Shown here in pieces: positions 10,777 through 22,335 of a stretch of DNA of 64,000 bases. This DNA comes from Bremia lactucae (lineage: Eukaryota > Oomycota > Peronosporomycetes > Peronosporales > Peronosporaceae): assembly GCF_004359215.1 (NCBI RefSeq), contig NC_090610.1, positions 1,776,138 through 1,840,137 of the forward strand, in the 5' to 3' direction. Below the pieces are notes generated by a model. It saw only the letters and a program-made list of their open reading frames with translations. It had not been told where the DNA came from and did no database searches. How positions within the stretch are numbered: position 1 is the first letter of the stretch; each line of letters begins with the position of its first letter. A program made the translations under genes and the position numbers.

Positions 10777-10800
10777 TAAGGGGGGGGGGTGATGTAACGG
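10777..10800 (+). promoter_or_regulatory. polypurine tract and first 8 bases of a 3' LTR
   Basis: A G run preceded by TAAG leads into TGATGTAACGG; TGTAACGG at 10,793-10,800 is the LTR start shared by families A-C. The LTR is cut after 8 bases by the end of the minus-strand gypsy fragment that starts at 10,801. Confidence 0.6.
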
Positions 10801-13150
10801 GACAAAATGTCATCAAAATAAGTCCGTGCATAATTTCGATGAGGGCGGAACAGTTGCGTCACTAGACGATTAAATATTGCCGGAGCGTTGATAAGCCCTT
10901 GTGGCATAACCAACCAATCCCATAGCATGCCGCTTCGGGTACTAACCGCTGTGAGTGGGATATCACTAGCTCGCATGAGCAGTTGGTGATAACCATCGAC
11001 TAAGTCAAGTGCACTGTACATTGTATATCCCATCATATTGTTCTGAAAAATATCATTTCTAGGAATGGGGGTTCGTGCTGGTGTAGGGGCAGCATTAAGC
11101 TTATTATAAGCACAAACAATGCGCTATTTATCCCATTTGGCTTTTCGACACAAAATGTCGGTGTCGAATGAAGAGATTTTCTCTCTCGTACCATTCCAGC
11201 CTCGTCTCAGCTCGGAAGAAGCGTCAATGACGTCACACTGTTCCTTTGGTAAAGGTCACTGTCGTGTGACTTAGTATTTATTTCCAGTGTCACTACTGAC
11301 CCTCAGTATAATGGCACCTCGGCCAACCACACTCGGTGGACCTAGACGTGCCACTCCACGTATCTCAGGGATATTCATCCCTTGATCACTCGGTTTTAGG
11401 CCTACAATGCTTTCAGCATTCAGTGTATCGTTATTACAAGGAGGGTCACTCGACGGAGTACGTGCCGTTCAACTTATTTCTGCTGAGCCGGGCTCAGAAT
11501 TAATGTTTTCAACATTATAGTTTATTAACTCAATCATGCCAATGTCTAAAACACTGACAGACTCACTCAATGACTCGCGCCAATCGCGCTTTTGTTGCCT
11601 AGCAAAGGTGTATTCATGACTCTCCAAAACTTTGCTAGGAAAATTGCGCGTGGCGCCTAAGGTCTTAGACCTCCAATCGATCCATGGCTCATGGTGTTCT
11701 AACCAGGAAATACCAAGGATAGGATCATATCTCGAATCCAAAACAAGGACGAGACAGCGTTCCATACGGTCAAAGTCCAGAAACTTCATACCTAGGTTCA
11801 ACGAAACTTTAGGAACAGTGACACTAGTCCCAGTCGCTAAGCGAACAGTATTTGTATCTCTTTCATGCGCTTTAGGCGCCTCAACGTATTGTTGACTTCC
11901 TTCAGAGGAAAGACGTCGAGCATAATTGCAAGATACCTTTAAGTCAATTAAAATTGACCATGGCTTATTAAAGCCCTTCACAGTCGCTTGAGCGACTAAC
12001 AAACCAGGCTTGTACTTACGCCCCGTGCCATTACGCTCCGAGCTAATTGGGGCTAGGTCCTGTTTACTATCATCTTCTAAAGATTCAACAGAGCCTAGGT
12101 CTTCCCCAGTAGGCGCCCCGCACTTACTGGATATCGACGTTTTCCCGCACCGTACCAGATTTCTGGTATAGGTCGGAATTGGTGCTCTTTCGAGCATTAC
12201 GCGTATTGCGTAGGGGACAGGCCGGACGTGAATGTTTCGTGATTCCACGTATATAGCATCAATGGATGTTTTTATGCTGTTCCACAGCTTGAAGTGTCTC
12301 TTCTCCTTCCTCAACGAGGCTTAGATCCATGGGTTCCAGTCCATTCGACGGTACCCATGCGCTCAAAGAGCTTGTTCGCGAAACAGGTGTGCTTACACGA
12401 GCAGACTTAAAGTCGAACTCAGCGCGTAGCTCTATGGCAACTGCCTCTTCGAAAGTAGCAGGATGAGATCGTCGGAATAATTCCGTCCGGGCAACGCCCT
12501 CATTGAAACCCCCCATAAAGATTGTTACAACAATTGCTTCTTGCATCGCGTCTTGATGAATAGATGCAATGAGAGTTTTTAATTCCTGGACATAGTCCTA
12601 GGGTTCGTTTACCCTGCCGGGTCGCTATGAAATGGAATCGCATGCGAAAAAAAGCCTGATCAGGCAGTGCAAACATGCTGGTCATTTGCTGTTTCAGCGA
12701 ATCCCATGAGTGAAAAGCGTCGTTTATGGACGGGCTGCACGAGAGTGTCCACTCCATCGCTCTACCTTTGAGCTTGGAAATGGTCATAGCTACCTTTTGT
12801 CGTTTTGTTAAGAACAAGGCGAAGTCAATTGACAACTTCATCTGCTTAACCCTAACAGGGAGTATTTCTCTCTCTTTTCCTTCACATGTCTTCATATTGA
12901 TAACTAGAGGGCGAGTCTTAGGCTCTTAATCAGGTAGCGAGATGTACTGAGTTGGCATAGATGCCGCAAGGTGATCTTGAACCTGTCCGATCAGAGAGAA
13001 TATATATTGCATGAAGGCTTCAAGCCTTGTATGCAGGACCTCTGGTCCCTGGGACATTCTGAGCTCTTTATATTCCAGCCCAAACAGTTTTGAGCTTGTC
13101 ATACGCTGTGCGTTGCGCCTAGCTTGTGAATTCTAGCTCAAGGGATTCAG
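10801..13150 (-). pseudogene. family-D Ty3/gypsy gag-protease-RT relic
   Basis: Reading leftward on the minus strand, gag runs from about 13,140 to 12,260, including MTISKLKGRAMEWTLSCSPS at 12,895-12,500. A protease-containing frame lies at 12,314-11,469 (SILIDLKVSCNYARR, later DPILGISWLEHHEPWIDW). RT follows at 11,200-10,801 with [32 protein letters not shown] and TYFDD. The protease DxGAS motif reads DLKVS, so the Gly is lost. RT breaks off just after YFDD at the junction with the LTR start. Frames are disrupted. The same family appears in plus orientation at 50,062 and 60,000-64,000. Confidence 0.85.
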
Positions 13151-13491
13151 AGGTTCGTAGAACCAAGTGGCAACTAGTGCCTGAGAGTATGTACCTTAGA
13201 AAGGCTTCTGTCTCTCACAGACTAATGCGCAAGCCTTAGGAAGGCACTAGACGCTTTAAGATCAAAAGGGGGGACTGTACTTTATTTAATTAATTAAAAT
13301 TTAAAACCTTACTCTAGCTTATTCAAAAATAGATTTCGGCTGCCAGATTTATATCTGGCGGCCACCACATTTGTTACCCATAATAGATGGGGTTTTAGTA
13401 ATTAACTATTTTAAATATGATAAAAAGTAATTTACCCATAAAGTAAATGTACCACAACAACGGTTCACCAAGCGATGTGTGCCCCATTACA
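13151..13491 (-). repeat. family-D LTR (minus orientation, 3' end truncated)
   Basis: On the minus strand it starts TGTAATGGGGCACACATCGC at 13,491. It shares its course with 49,556-50,000, including ATTATGGGTAACAAATGTGG and GCACTAGTTGCCAC. The last about 100 bp, with the LTR end and primer site, are deleted, so gag follows directly. Confidence 0.8.
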
Positions 13492-13589
13492 CCAAGATTT
13501 TAGAAAGTGGGAAAAGTGTACTGTATGAATATATCCAGTTCTTCCACAACAAGCTTTAATCTGCTGGCTTTAATGCGTTACTAAATATC

Positions 13590-14440
13590 TATCTAATTCG
13601 CCTCCTTGCGCACCGCCTAGTCGTGTCTTGTAACGATTGGCGAGGTGGAATTAAACTTAAATCAACCACGCAATAGAACAAATGTCTTATTGTGTAACGG
13701 GCTAAAGTTGCCCTAATGTTACACAAAACCATTAAGTACAATTTGTATTTAACGGGATGGTCAATTACTGTATGTAAAGTAATGAGACCTGCTACTTGGG
13801 TGTGGTGCACGAAATGACCCACCTTGTAGCGCCCGCCTATACACGGGATGTCCCGTTACATAACTATTATTTCCTATAAAAGGATTAGTTAATATTAATT
13901 CTTTTAAGATGAAATAAATATAGAAGTGCAAATTATTATCTTTAATAAATTTTGACTTAGAAGTTCCGATATTACCAAATTTGGTAATATTGACGCCATA
14001 TGTAGGCGGGCGCTACTTAAATCTGCCACGCACTACGAGCACACACCTTTTCAGCACAGTGAGGTAGCTTGTAAGCGCTTAGGCGACCTCAACTAACGAA
14101 CTAGAAACCTTAGTTTCAGTGACGTCACGGGAGCGATAAGCTCGTGTATCCTTTCTGCAGATCGCTGACGCTCATTCTCCAACCGTGTTTCATGAGTCTT
14201 TAATCCGGCTTTACGTGCGCACTTGTCAACCAGAAAGAAGATTTCAGACTGATATATATTTAATCGAATTAGATATAAATAATATTTACCAGTCAATAGA
14301 TGCCATCTTTGTAGATATGCACGCCTACGTGGCGAGGTATTGTCAGAATAGCTCATTTTACGGATGACGCTAGCCGTCATCCCTTCCAATGTAAATGCAC
14401 TTACCTTATTGATAGGCCCCTTTTCCATGTCAAAGCCAGT
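13590..14440. repeat. mosaic of four LTR fragments
   Basis: From left to right these are: a family-C fragment in minus orientation (about 13,590-13,692, GCGCACCGC and TCTTGTAAC landmarks); the first ~145 bp of a family-A LTR (13,693-13,840, TGTAACGGGCTAAAGTTGCC); a family-C fragment in plus orientation (about 13,841-14,001, ending ATTACCAAATTTGGTAATAT); and a family-A LTR in minus orientation (about 14,002-14,440), with GGATGACGCTAGCCGTCATC and ending near GTAAATGCACTTACC. Exact joints are uncertain by about 10 bp. Confidence 0.7.
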
Positions 14441-15329
14441 GATATTCTTTTGTTCGGCATTTGCATGCTGAAGCCACTACTGCTAACGAGAGATCCTTAA
14501 TTTGAACAATTATAAATACATAACAATTTGTCGCCATACGAAGAAAAATCGTATGTCGACAAAACGTTGTAATTTAGAATTGTTCAAATTACGACGGATG
14601 CGACAGGAGCACTCAGATCTAGCGCCGAGGGAGTTTGCAAATAAGCGATACGATAATCCTCTTAGCGTACGTCAAGCCGAACTAAGCTAAAGAAAATTCC
14701 ACTTTGCACTTTTTAATCCAAATGATTAAGTATTTACATAAAAATTCCTCTATATTTTGATATGATTCTTGTCAAGATTGTGGCTCCGAGCGACGCAAGC
14801 TTTTGTCGATACGTAAACTATGGAAAGCAAGGGCGGCAATTATGCAACCGGATACCCGCAGCTGTACCAATTCTTTTTCGGCTTATATAAAACGAAAATG
14901 CTGACTATAATACTTGCGCATATGATCATTACTACAACATATTATAGGATTACTTCAAACGTCAAATTTATAGAGTGAAAATGAGGTATTATCAGTACCT
15001 TCCCGCTGCATCATTTGCCACTAAAGTGTACATATATCAACTTCGCATATTCGAATGTCTCATTTACGAGCCAATTTTATCATTCCCGGCATCAGGTAAA
15101 CACCCATATTGTTTTGTTCCGTACTTTTTTCTCGCACATTGCCCACCGACTTTAAAGTGGTAGCTAGTGGTAGCAATAGCATACACAGCACTGGCGAAGC
15201 ATTACGGAGTTAGTCGCGTCAACAATGGCAAGCGAGAAGAGGCGACCGTTCATTTAGCGAGCGGCGCGCTCGTATAATCTTGGGGATCTCAAGTTAAACT
15301 CGCCTTCAGGTTAAGTGACTTCTCCTGTA
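14441..15329. other. no recognisable feature
   Basis: AT-rich sequence with only short open frames (about 60 codons) and no family signature, LTR end or RNA motif that I can support. It is probably eroded repeat DNA. Confidence 0.4.
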
Positions 15330-16660
15330 AGGAGAAGTTCGCGGTGCTAAGTAAGGAGAGTCTATATGACCTCATCGTAGGCATGCCATGGTTGACAAGA
15401 CACCAACAATGGACAGACTGTTGTACACGCACAGTTGCAAACTTACGCAGGACACCGGAAAGGATGTGCTCCTGTGAGACGATTATGCAGCTGATGTCGT
15501 GTCCAACACAGTTGAAAGTGTACCGACACGAAATCAGGTGACACAAATTCTTGCCCAGCTTGGAGAGACTGGTGTAGTGAAAAGGACGATGACAATAAGT
15601 CTGGTGTCCAATGGTTCTGCACAGAGCCAAAAGCCCCTTTAATAGTAGATAGCGAGCTAACAGAAAGTCAAGCGTCGCAAGGTTCGGCACAGAGCCTAGA
15701 GTCTGGCGCATTTAAAAGGAGTGCATTAGCCAGGAGAGCAACGGCACCCGCTTGCCAGTCAAAGTTGTGGTGACTCGAAAAACGAGTACCCGACAGATTA
15801 CGACGATCAAAGGCACGTAAAAATGAGTGACCTTTCGATAGGTCCCGATTGAAGAGGACGGGCCTTCAAACGATGTGCTCGAGGCCGTCGAAAACGAAAT
15901 AGCGGAGGCATCCTCTGTTGAGGTGCTCCAGCACGTCTTGAAATCTGCTGAGGAGATTATTAAACTCTCGGAGATGTCGTGAAATCTATTCTTGTCCGAA
16001 ATTAAGGGTGGAATGATCCACGAAGTAGTCACGCCAATTTCAGAAGAGATCTTGGTGGACTATTGCTCATCATCCACGATGGACGAGAGCGTCCTAGAAA
16101 CGGACAGAAAGAAACGATTCGCTGCTCAATGTTGAAATGTCTTGTGAGACAGTCCGTTCTTCGAAGTTCCGTGGAAACACCGTGGTGTGTTCCCAGAAGA
16201 AGTGCAGAACCGCCTACCGGCCGATAGGAGCATCAGGCAGGAAATTGATTTGGAACCTTGCACCGAGTATTGCATGACCAGGCAATGGCCGTTGGTCATG
16301 CAATGCTCAGTACCAGGTTGCCGATGGAAAAGACGATAACATCGATAAATTCTTCGACAAGGGAGCCAAGGGCGGGACATGTATGTGAGTGTAAGTCGCC
16401 TCGGTGTGCGTAAGGTCACAGGTGGATGGCGCGTGGTTAACGCTTACAATAAGCTGAACACGGCCAACATACCAGCGCAAACGCCATTCCCGCCGATAAT
16501 GTCTTGTTCAACTCCATGGAAAAGTCAACTATTTTTTCCGCGTTAGATTTAAAAGATGGCTACTATTAGATACTTAAGGCGTTACGTGGACCGGATGCAA
16601 ACCATTTCCGAGTACAGCCTATCATTATGAAGAAGACCGCACATCTAGCCCTTCTTGAAT
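15330..16660 (+). pseudogene. Ty3/gypsy protease-RT relic of another subfamily
   Basis: At 15,344-15,440 the plus strand reads SLYDLIVGMPWLTRHQQWTD, the C-terminal protease motif of gypsy elements (compare DPILGISWLEHHEPWIDW at 11.7 kb). From about 16,180, shifting frames give LPADRSIRQEIDLEPCTEY, then VTGGWRVVNAYNKLNTANIP, and FSALDLKDGYY near 16,540. These are the RT fingers and first palm motif. The match order is plus. Several frameshifts and stops show that the copy is dead, and the YxDD region is missing. Confidence 0.7.
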
Positions 16661-18036
16661 AAAATACGCAGCTTAGGCTATATCTCACAGGAGATTTGGC
16701 CAATCGGCCCACAACAAGTCAAACGCCTAGCAGATAGAGCATGACAATATACACAGCACAGTGGTTCATACCGAAAAATGGTTTCGTAAATATTTGGAGG
16801 TCGGACCCGTAAATTAAACGTCACTATAATAGACATGGTAGCATGGAGGCTATGGCTGTGGCCAAAATCACCATACGCAATAACTCTGACAACACTACAG
16901 CCTTATGCAACGGATTTAGTTTTGTCCGTTGTAGTTGCTTTAGATACTCCTTGTGAGGTCGGGACTTAAAAGAGCCTTGTAGAAATTGAGCTGCCTTTTT
17001 CCAATTCTCATTTATAGTATACTTGTGCCGTACTAACCAAAACCTTAGGAGTAGCATATAATGAATTAATGAGGCGGTGATGCCTTGGTCTCCCAAAATG
17101 ACATTTTCTCACGTCCGCCAGCCGCCTCCATGCAAGCTGAAAAATGCCTCAATTTAAGGCGCGGGGCGTCCTATCAGGGAAGCACTTAGCCGATATCGAG
17201 ATCAGGAAAAATGCCAGTCATTGGCTTTGTTGTCTTTCTATTAAGCTTTGTAAACCTAAGAGCTTTATCAAATTGGACCAGCCGCTAACAGTATATGGTA
17301 CCCTTGACAAATGTGGGTGCTCATTTATTTTGACTAACTAGAAATTTCGCAGATCTACGCTAGTCAACGATCGAGAAGCCTCCTACGCAGCAGAAGAACG
17401 AATAATTTCTTCTGAAGTAGTCGCTTTAAAATAAACATCGTCAAATAAAAGATTAGATACGTGAATAAGCTGATGTTTGGCTTGGTATCCTGTTTTTATG
17501 GCAAGCTAAAAGGTTTCAACGCCTCATTTTTTAAACAAGCCACGGTTAATGGCTACATGATTTGCTAATGCTGAAAATTGTACTCACCATTCAAGCTGGT
17601 CTACCTGAAAGTGATGTTTTGACATTACATATACTTATGCAGGACAGACACCCTACGAAATGCGTTGGTTGGTATCAAAACAACACCACAATATTTCTAT
17701 TGGGACTATGGAACTACCTGGCTACGGCTTCTACCACGAATATCGACATCATGCGCGCCGTTGTTAACTTCAACGCGTAATGAGCATGAGCCATAAATGG
17801 TTTTGCTCGTGCGAGTCCACCCCCTTAAACTAGAGGATCCCTCTAATTGGGTGGGTTTGCGTGGATAACGTAGCCGAACATTCCCCGCCGTTAGAAAGTG
17901 TACGCCGCTAAGCCGAGCAAATTGTGAAGTCCCCTTCCATCGACTAGAAGAGGCCAGTCGGTGATCGCCTTGATATTTTCCAGACCAGGGCGTACATCGT
18001 GTTTACCCATTATACGAGAAATTAGGAAAAGCTCCG
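16661..18036. other. no assignable feature
   Basis: Short frames only. A minus-strand open stretch of 90 codons (17,096-16,824, rich in Leu, Lys and Arg) and a plus-strand stretch of 72 codons (17,562-17,780) have no family I recognise. The right end may include the eroded N-terminal region of the MULE transposase that follows. Confidence 0.35.
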
Positions 18037-19110
18037 GTGGCCGAAATCTATATTAATATAAGTATGAGGGACACGGTGCAAGGCCTGCACAGAAAAAATC
18101 AAGGAAAACATCGAGTGAGGAACAAGGAATCCGCCAGAACATGCCGCTCATTATGCAACAAACCCTTGCAGCTGTTGCACCTCGCAACATTTTGCGCACT
18201 CCGCATCTTGCTGACCAAAGCAGCTGTGCAACTGCTTGATTGATACAATGCAAAACAATTGTTGTGGCGAGAGGAAATTGGAGGCCGCTCACCACTAGAA
18301 ACATTGCTTGACCATTTGGCAAACTCCGAGGTCAAATGGTTAATGAAGCGAGACAATAATCAAATTGTAACGCACTTGTGCACAAAATGCCTCTTTTTCA
18401 CTGCGTCCCCTCAACTCCCACCAACCAAACATACACTGTGTTTTTTTGCTTTCTTCCGGCGGAAAACTTGGGAGCACTATGAATGGGCCTTGGCACAATT
18501 TTTTTTTCAAGAGGTAAGCAGCATTCTCCTTGTCTTATTCCTTGCAGTGTTTTATATCTTTTCTTACTGTTGCTATTTCATAAATTATATATACCTATCT
18601 TGCAATAATCTCGTCTTCGTTACGGACCGTGAGCTTGCCCTCATGAATGGACTTGCAATCCTGTTCCCCTCTTGCAAAAATAACTTATGCATTTGGCATA
18701 TCGAAAAAATGTTCTCGGAAATGCTCGCAAGCATTTCTCTGCTGAAAGTGAAGGACAGATGGCATTTGATTCATTGATGAAGGAGCATTGGAAGGCTGTT
18801 GTCAATGCAGCAACGGAAGAAAGGTACCAAGAGGCAATGCAATCCCTCTCGCAGTTTTGCCCTGCAGCGGCCTTCAGTTATATTCAACAGCAATGGTTGC
18901 CTTACAAAGAAAAATTCATCAGGGCATCGTTAAAAACATTAATCATTTTGGGCACCTTCGACACAACGATTGGAGAGTGCACATTACGGTCTTAAGAGAT
19001 GGATGCAGTCTTCAACACGTGACCTACTTGTTAGAAGAGTCGTACGTACTTGGCTCCCGGAGGGACAGGAACATCCATTAAGATCATCGGGTAGTACTCA
19101 ATTTCAGTAA
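18037..19110 (+). pseudogene. MULE (Mutator-like) transposase relic
   Basis: Plus-strand frames give EEIGGRSPLETLLDHLANSE at about 18,265-18,325, then the transposase core VTDRELALMNGLAILFPSC followed by CIWHIEKN (18,619-18,710). That is the DRE and C-x-WH-x-x-KN pattern of FAR1/MULE transposases. The helical part follows in the next frame (18,687-18,995, ATEERYQEAMQSLSQFCPAA). GTAAGC at about 18,513 and pyrimidine-AG sites before 18,610 could mark an intron, but frameshifts elsewhere argue for decay. A related minus copy is at 52,154-53,930. Confidence 0.7.
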
Positions 19111-19119
19111 TCTCAAAAT

Positions 19120-19185
19120 GGCGTGTGTAGGCGGGTGCGTTTAAAGCGACCTCGCACTACAAAGCACACAGCTTCTTCTCTCACA
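19120..19185 (-). repeat. family-A LTR end fragment (minus)
   Basis: TGTAGGCGGGTGCG followed by CACACAGC is the reverse complement of the family-A LTR end. It separates the MULE core from the MULE zinc knuckle. Confidence 0.5.
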
Positions 19186-19199
19186 TCCTTCCACCAGTC

Positions 19200-19594
19200 A
19201 ATTGAACGAATAACAGAAGAGTATCAACAGACACCCCTTCGATTGCAAAGTTAATGGATGAGACCTTCTCCAGATTAGAGGCAAGTGGTAATGCTGATAC
19301 TGTTCTTGACTCTGTGCTTCGACGTGGTCTTGTAGGCCTGCAGGGTCGCTTGGTGCCACAGGGCTGCGTCGTGACCTTTCGTTTCATGAGCATGCCATGA
19401 TTTTAGAGGCAGCAAGGGTTAAACTGGTACTCCTGCCACAGTCACTGCCAGTGATAGAAATCGTGCCCAACCTACTTGCCGGCGTTGCCTTCAAGTTGGT
19501 CATAGCAGGATCAGTCACAGATGCTCCCTTCGGGCAGCAGCACAAAATCCGTAACATTCTATACATATGTAGCCCATTAATCTCTAGAAATTAG
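19200..19594 (+). pseudogene. MULE C-terminal zinc-knuckle fragment
   Basis: In one plus frame, 19,420-19,560 reads ASDRNRAQPTCRRCLQVGHS, then RISHRC. This resembles the CCHC zinc knuckle that closes FAR1/MULE transposases, although the last spacing is longer than the canonical C-x2-C-x4-H-x4-C. The preceding 200 bases have several stops. It probably belongs to the transposase at 18,037-19,110. Confidence 0.45.
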
Positions 19595-19654
19595 AAAACT
19601 CCTAAACTCCGGTGGGGATAATAAAAACTCCGGTGGGAATAATACCTCCCTAAA

Positions 19655-19795
19655 TTTACTTCCTAGATTACAAGTGCGCACGAGAAGACGGGCAACCGCA
19701 ATCGTTGCGGCATTTGTTCTAAGGTACAAGTTCGTTGGTGAGGTCGCCTTAGGCGCCCATTAACTACCTCACTGCACGTGGTGCATGGCTTGTGG
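19655..19795 (+). repeat. family-A-like LTR fragment
   Basis: ACTTCCTAGATTACAAGTGC, then GTGCGCACGAGAAGACGG and GGTGAGGTCGCCTTAGGCGC, follow the central-to-3' part of the family-A LTR consensus. Ends are ragged. Confidence 0.55.
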
Positions 19796-20789
19796 ACGCA
19801 ACTGGCAAGGTGAGAGTTAGTCTGATGGCAGTTGTTGCTGCTGGCTGATCACGCCACCAGTGCTTGTTGAAGTTTTCCACAGAGAGCAGGGCAGGAAGAA
19901 GGAATCGATGCACACAGGGCCATCCCATACTACATATCATCAGTTGCCAACAGCAGTCACCATCACAGGTACCAAGTTCAGCTTCAAAACGGCGTAATGA
20001 CTGCTGGTGTGCTGCTTTCAGTGCATGACTGGAGATCTAAAGATGTCGTAGTTCGGAAAAGTACATAGTGAGATCTGGAATACAATGAGACATATTTTTT
20101 AACATATAATTTGGCTCACTTTTTTCATCACATGCTGCCATAATATCCCGTCGCCTAAAGGGGGCAAGGCGGCAAATTTTGTCATTTGCAATTTGCTTAT
20201 TTATCTCATTGAGCTAAAATAGGCAGGCTTGGTCGATTATCTTACGAATGGGTCGTGACGGACTATATAGGTTATAAAGTGTGTCGGGCAAAGCAGCAGA
20301 CGCGTAATACAGATTATGCTTCTATCTACTATTAGCTATATTGTATACTATACTAAGAAATGCACTTCGTTGTACGGCAAGTCCGACATTGTTAATTAGT
20401 TTTGTTATCTTTTCGTGTGTATCCCAAATTGACTCTAATGGAAGTAGTTTCCACGGGCACGTAATATATCTTTGTCCAAGTGTGAACTATGAAAGCTGCC
20501 GCTATCCCGCCATACCGTATATGCTTCGGCTGATATTGCGAAAAGGTAATAATTACTGGGCAACAGTTATTTCTATGTAGCCGTCTTACCTTGTAAACTC
20601 GTCGGGATAAAAGCAGCTGAAAATTTTGTCCACCGGAATAGAAAAATTGTTTCTGCGGCGGCGTCTCCACCGCAGGTAAAAATTCTTCTATCTGCCGAGG
20701 CGCCGTCTGCTGTTAAATGTTCGCGGTTCCTCGCCACAATTCTTGCAAAGTCAAATGCACTTGTGAAATTGAGTCCACGTAGATACGTC
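19796..20789. other. left border of the gene island
   Basis: No repeat or gene is recognised. The reading frame of the bestrophin gene stays open upstream of its ATG to at least 20,562 but contains no ATG, and a CAG-GTAAAA at about 20,673 resembles a donor site. A non-coding leader is the simplest reading. Confidence 0.4.
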
Positions 20790-22202
20790 ATGATTTATTA
20801 CGACACGTCAAAGCTGTGGCAGATCTTGTGCCGGTTGCATGGGTCAGCGTTGAACGGTCAAGCGCCAATGCGCGCAGTAATCATGGCGATAATTGCATTT
20901 CTTGTTGCGATTGCAAACCATTATTGTCCGTTCGTAGTCGCAACTCAAAAGTCAACAGCTTTTACAGATTCGCTTACAGTGTTTAACACGTTTCTCGGTC
21001 TCATAATCTCATTTAGATTGAACTCTGCTTTCACTCAGTGGCGATCTGGCATGGTGACAATTGGAGCACTTTCTGAGGCTGCACGAGAGATTGTGGGCTC
21101 TGGCTGCGCCTACGTGAGCACGACAATTAAGGAAGAGCTGAACGAGCGCAACGTTGTAGACACGAATGATAAAGCTATTGCTGAGGCAGCTGAGCGAGCT
21201 GATCAGACGTCAAACGACGAGGTTGAGCCAGACAAAAAGCGAAAAAAAATTCGAGCAGCTCATTATACGCAGCAACTGATATCTCGTGACCTTTTGGAAA
21301 AGTGCACATTCTTCACAGAGCTACGGCGCCTTGTCTTTCTATATATCGCCATCGTATTTCATGACTGTCGTGGAATTGATGGTATCGACAAGATGAAGAA
21401 CTCTAATATACTAACCGACGCTGAATACGATGAGCTGCACGCATGTGGTTCCGAGCAGAAAAGGGATGTGAAGGACAAGGAATCGTACCGTGCTATTATT
21501 CGCCGAACCCCTCATAAGCTTCGTGCTACAATTACTCAGCTTTGGCTAAAACGTTTGGTCCAGGTAGCCACTCGCCGTGGCCACTTGACGCTACCAAATT
21601 CAAACAATTTGCAGCTCAAGATTGCCCAGTTGCCAAATTTATACACCACGGTTTTTACCATTGCCAACGTCCCAATTCCTTTCAACTATATGCAATACCT
21701 GCAGTTCCTACTGGTAGGCTATATGCTGTTGTATACTTTTGTGATTGTGCCGAACTCGGGGTTGTATACACCGATTTGGGTCTTTCTTTGGGGCACATTT
21801 TTGTTCATGGCCGATGAAATCGCAATGGAAATCGAATGTCCTTTTGGGCTGGATGCGAACGACATTGACCTGGAAGCTCGGCTTTTGCAGATCGAGGAGG
21901 AACTTACCGTGTTAATTCGTAGCCAGTACTACTTTATGACGGGAGGTACCAGCCTTGCCCATATTTCTGAAAAAGCGAATGTAGATAATTGGGGTCAATC
22001 GCCGTATTCAGAGCTGTACTTAAAGCCCACAACCCCAGGATCATTTTCTTTTCACCAAGGTCGACTTTCTCCATCAAATATGTCACTGGTGCAGCAAGAT
22101 TCTCTTCCTGAAATCAACGAATACACGGCTCTAATTCATGACCCAGTAGATTACCAAAAGAGGGAAATGGACAAGTATGGCTCCGCATATATAGTCGCAT
22201 AG
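20790..22202 (+). CDS. bestrophin-family (RFP-TM) anion channel
   Basis: An intron-free 470-aa membrane protein of the bestrophin/UPF0187 family, which forms pentameric, often Ca2+-gated chloride or bicarbonate channels. The start ATG at 20,790 gives MIYYDTSKLWQILCRLHGS, the usual N-terminal helix of the family. Seen: hydrophobic segments at about 28-44 and 62-75; FRLNSAFTQWRSG at 75-87, the conserved block after transmembrane helix 1b; a charged Glu/Lys-rich insert at about 115-155; PIPFNYMQ at 295-302 followed by segments at about 304-320 and 327-343; and PFGLDANDIDL at 351-361. The last is the acidic cluster that forms the Ca2+ clasp in animal bestrophins, suggesting Ca2+ regulation (inference). 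The C-terminal 90 residues are polar. Only 133 bp separate it from the next plus-strand gene. Confidence 0.88.
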   Translation: MIYYDTSKLWQILCRLHGSALNGQAPMRAVIMAIIAFLVAIANHYCPFVVATQKSTAFTDSLTVFNTFLGLIISFRLNSAFTQWRSGMVTIGALSEAAREIVGSGCAYVSTTIKEELNERNVVDTNDKAIAEAAERADQTSNDEVEPDKKRKKIRAAHYTQQLISRDLLEKCTFFTELRRLVFLYIAIVFHDCRGIDGIDKMKNSNILTDAEYDELHACGSEQKRDVKDKESYRAIIRRTPHKLRATITQLWLKRLVQVATRRGHLTLPNSNNLQLKIAQLPNLYTTVFTIANVPIPFNYMQYLQFLLVGYMLLYTFVIVPNSGLYTPIWVFLWGTFLFMADEIAMEIECPFGLDANDIDLEARLLQIEEELTVLIRSQYYFMTGGTSLAHISEKANVDNWGQSPYSELYLKPTTPGSFSFHQGRLSPSNMSLVQQDSLPEINEYTALIHDPVDYQKREMDKYGSAYIVA

Positions 22203-22335
22203 TTGGTCTCCAGATATTAAAAAAATAGATTTTCAAAAGTTGCCTACCGAAAACACAATGGATATATGCCATACGTACGTGGTCCACGCACTGACGCTGC
22301 TACGTCTGTACATTACGTGATTTGCCTTCATCACG

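Noticed and set aside
10187..10779. Plus-strand 120-codon frame at 10,417-10,779
   Set aside because: It is the complement of the minus-strand accessory gene, whose C-terminal block is conserved with the 31-kb copy; the plus frame has no such support.
18500..18615. Intron in the MULE transposase (GTAAGC at about 18,513)
   Set aside because: Possible, but frameshifts elsewhere in the same relic make an intron and simple decay indistinguishable, so it was not modelled.
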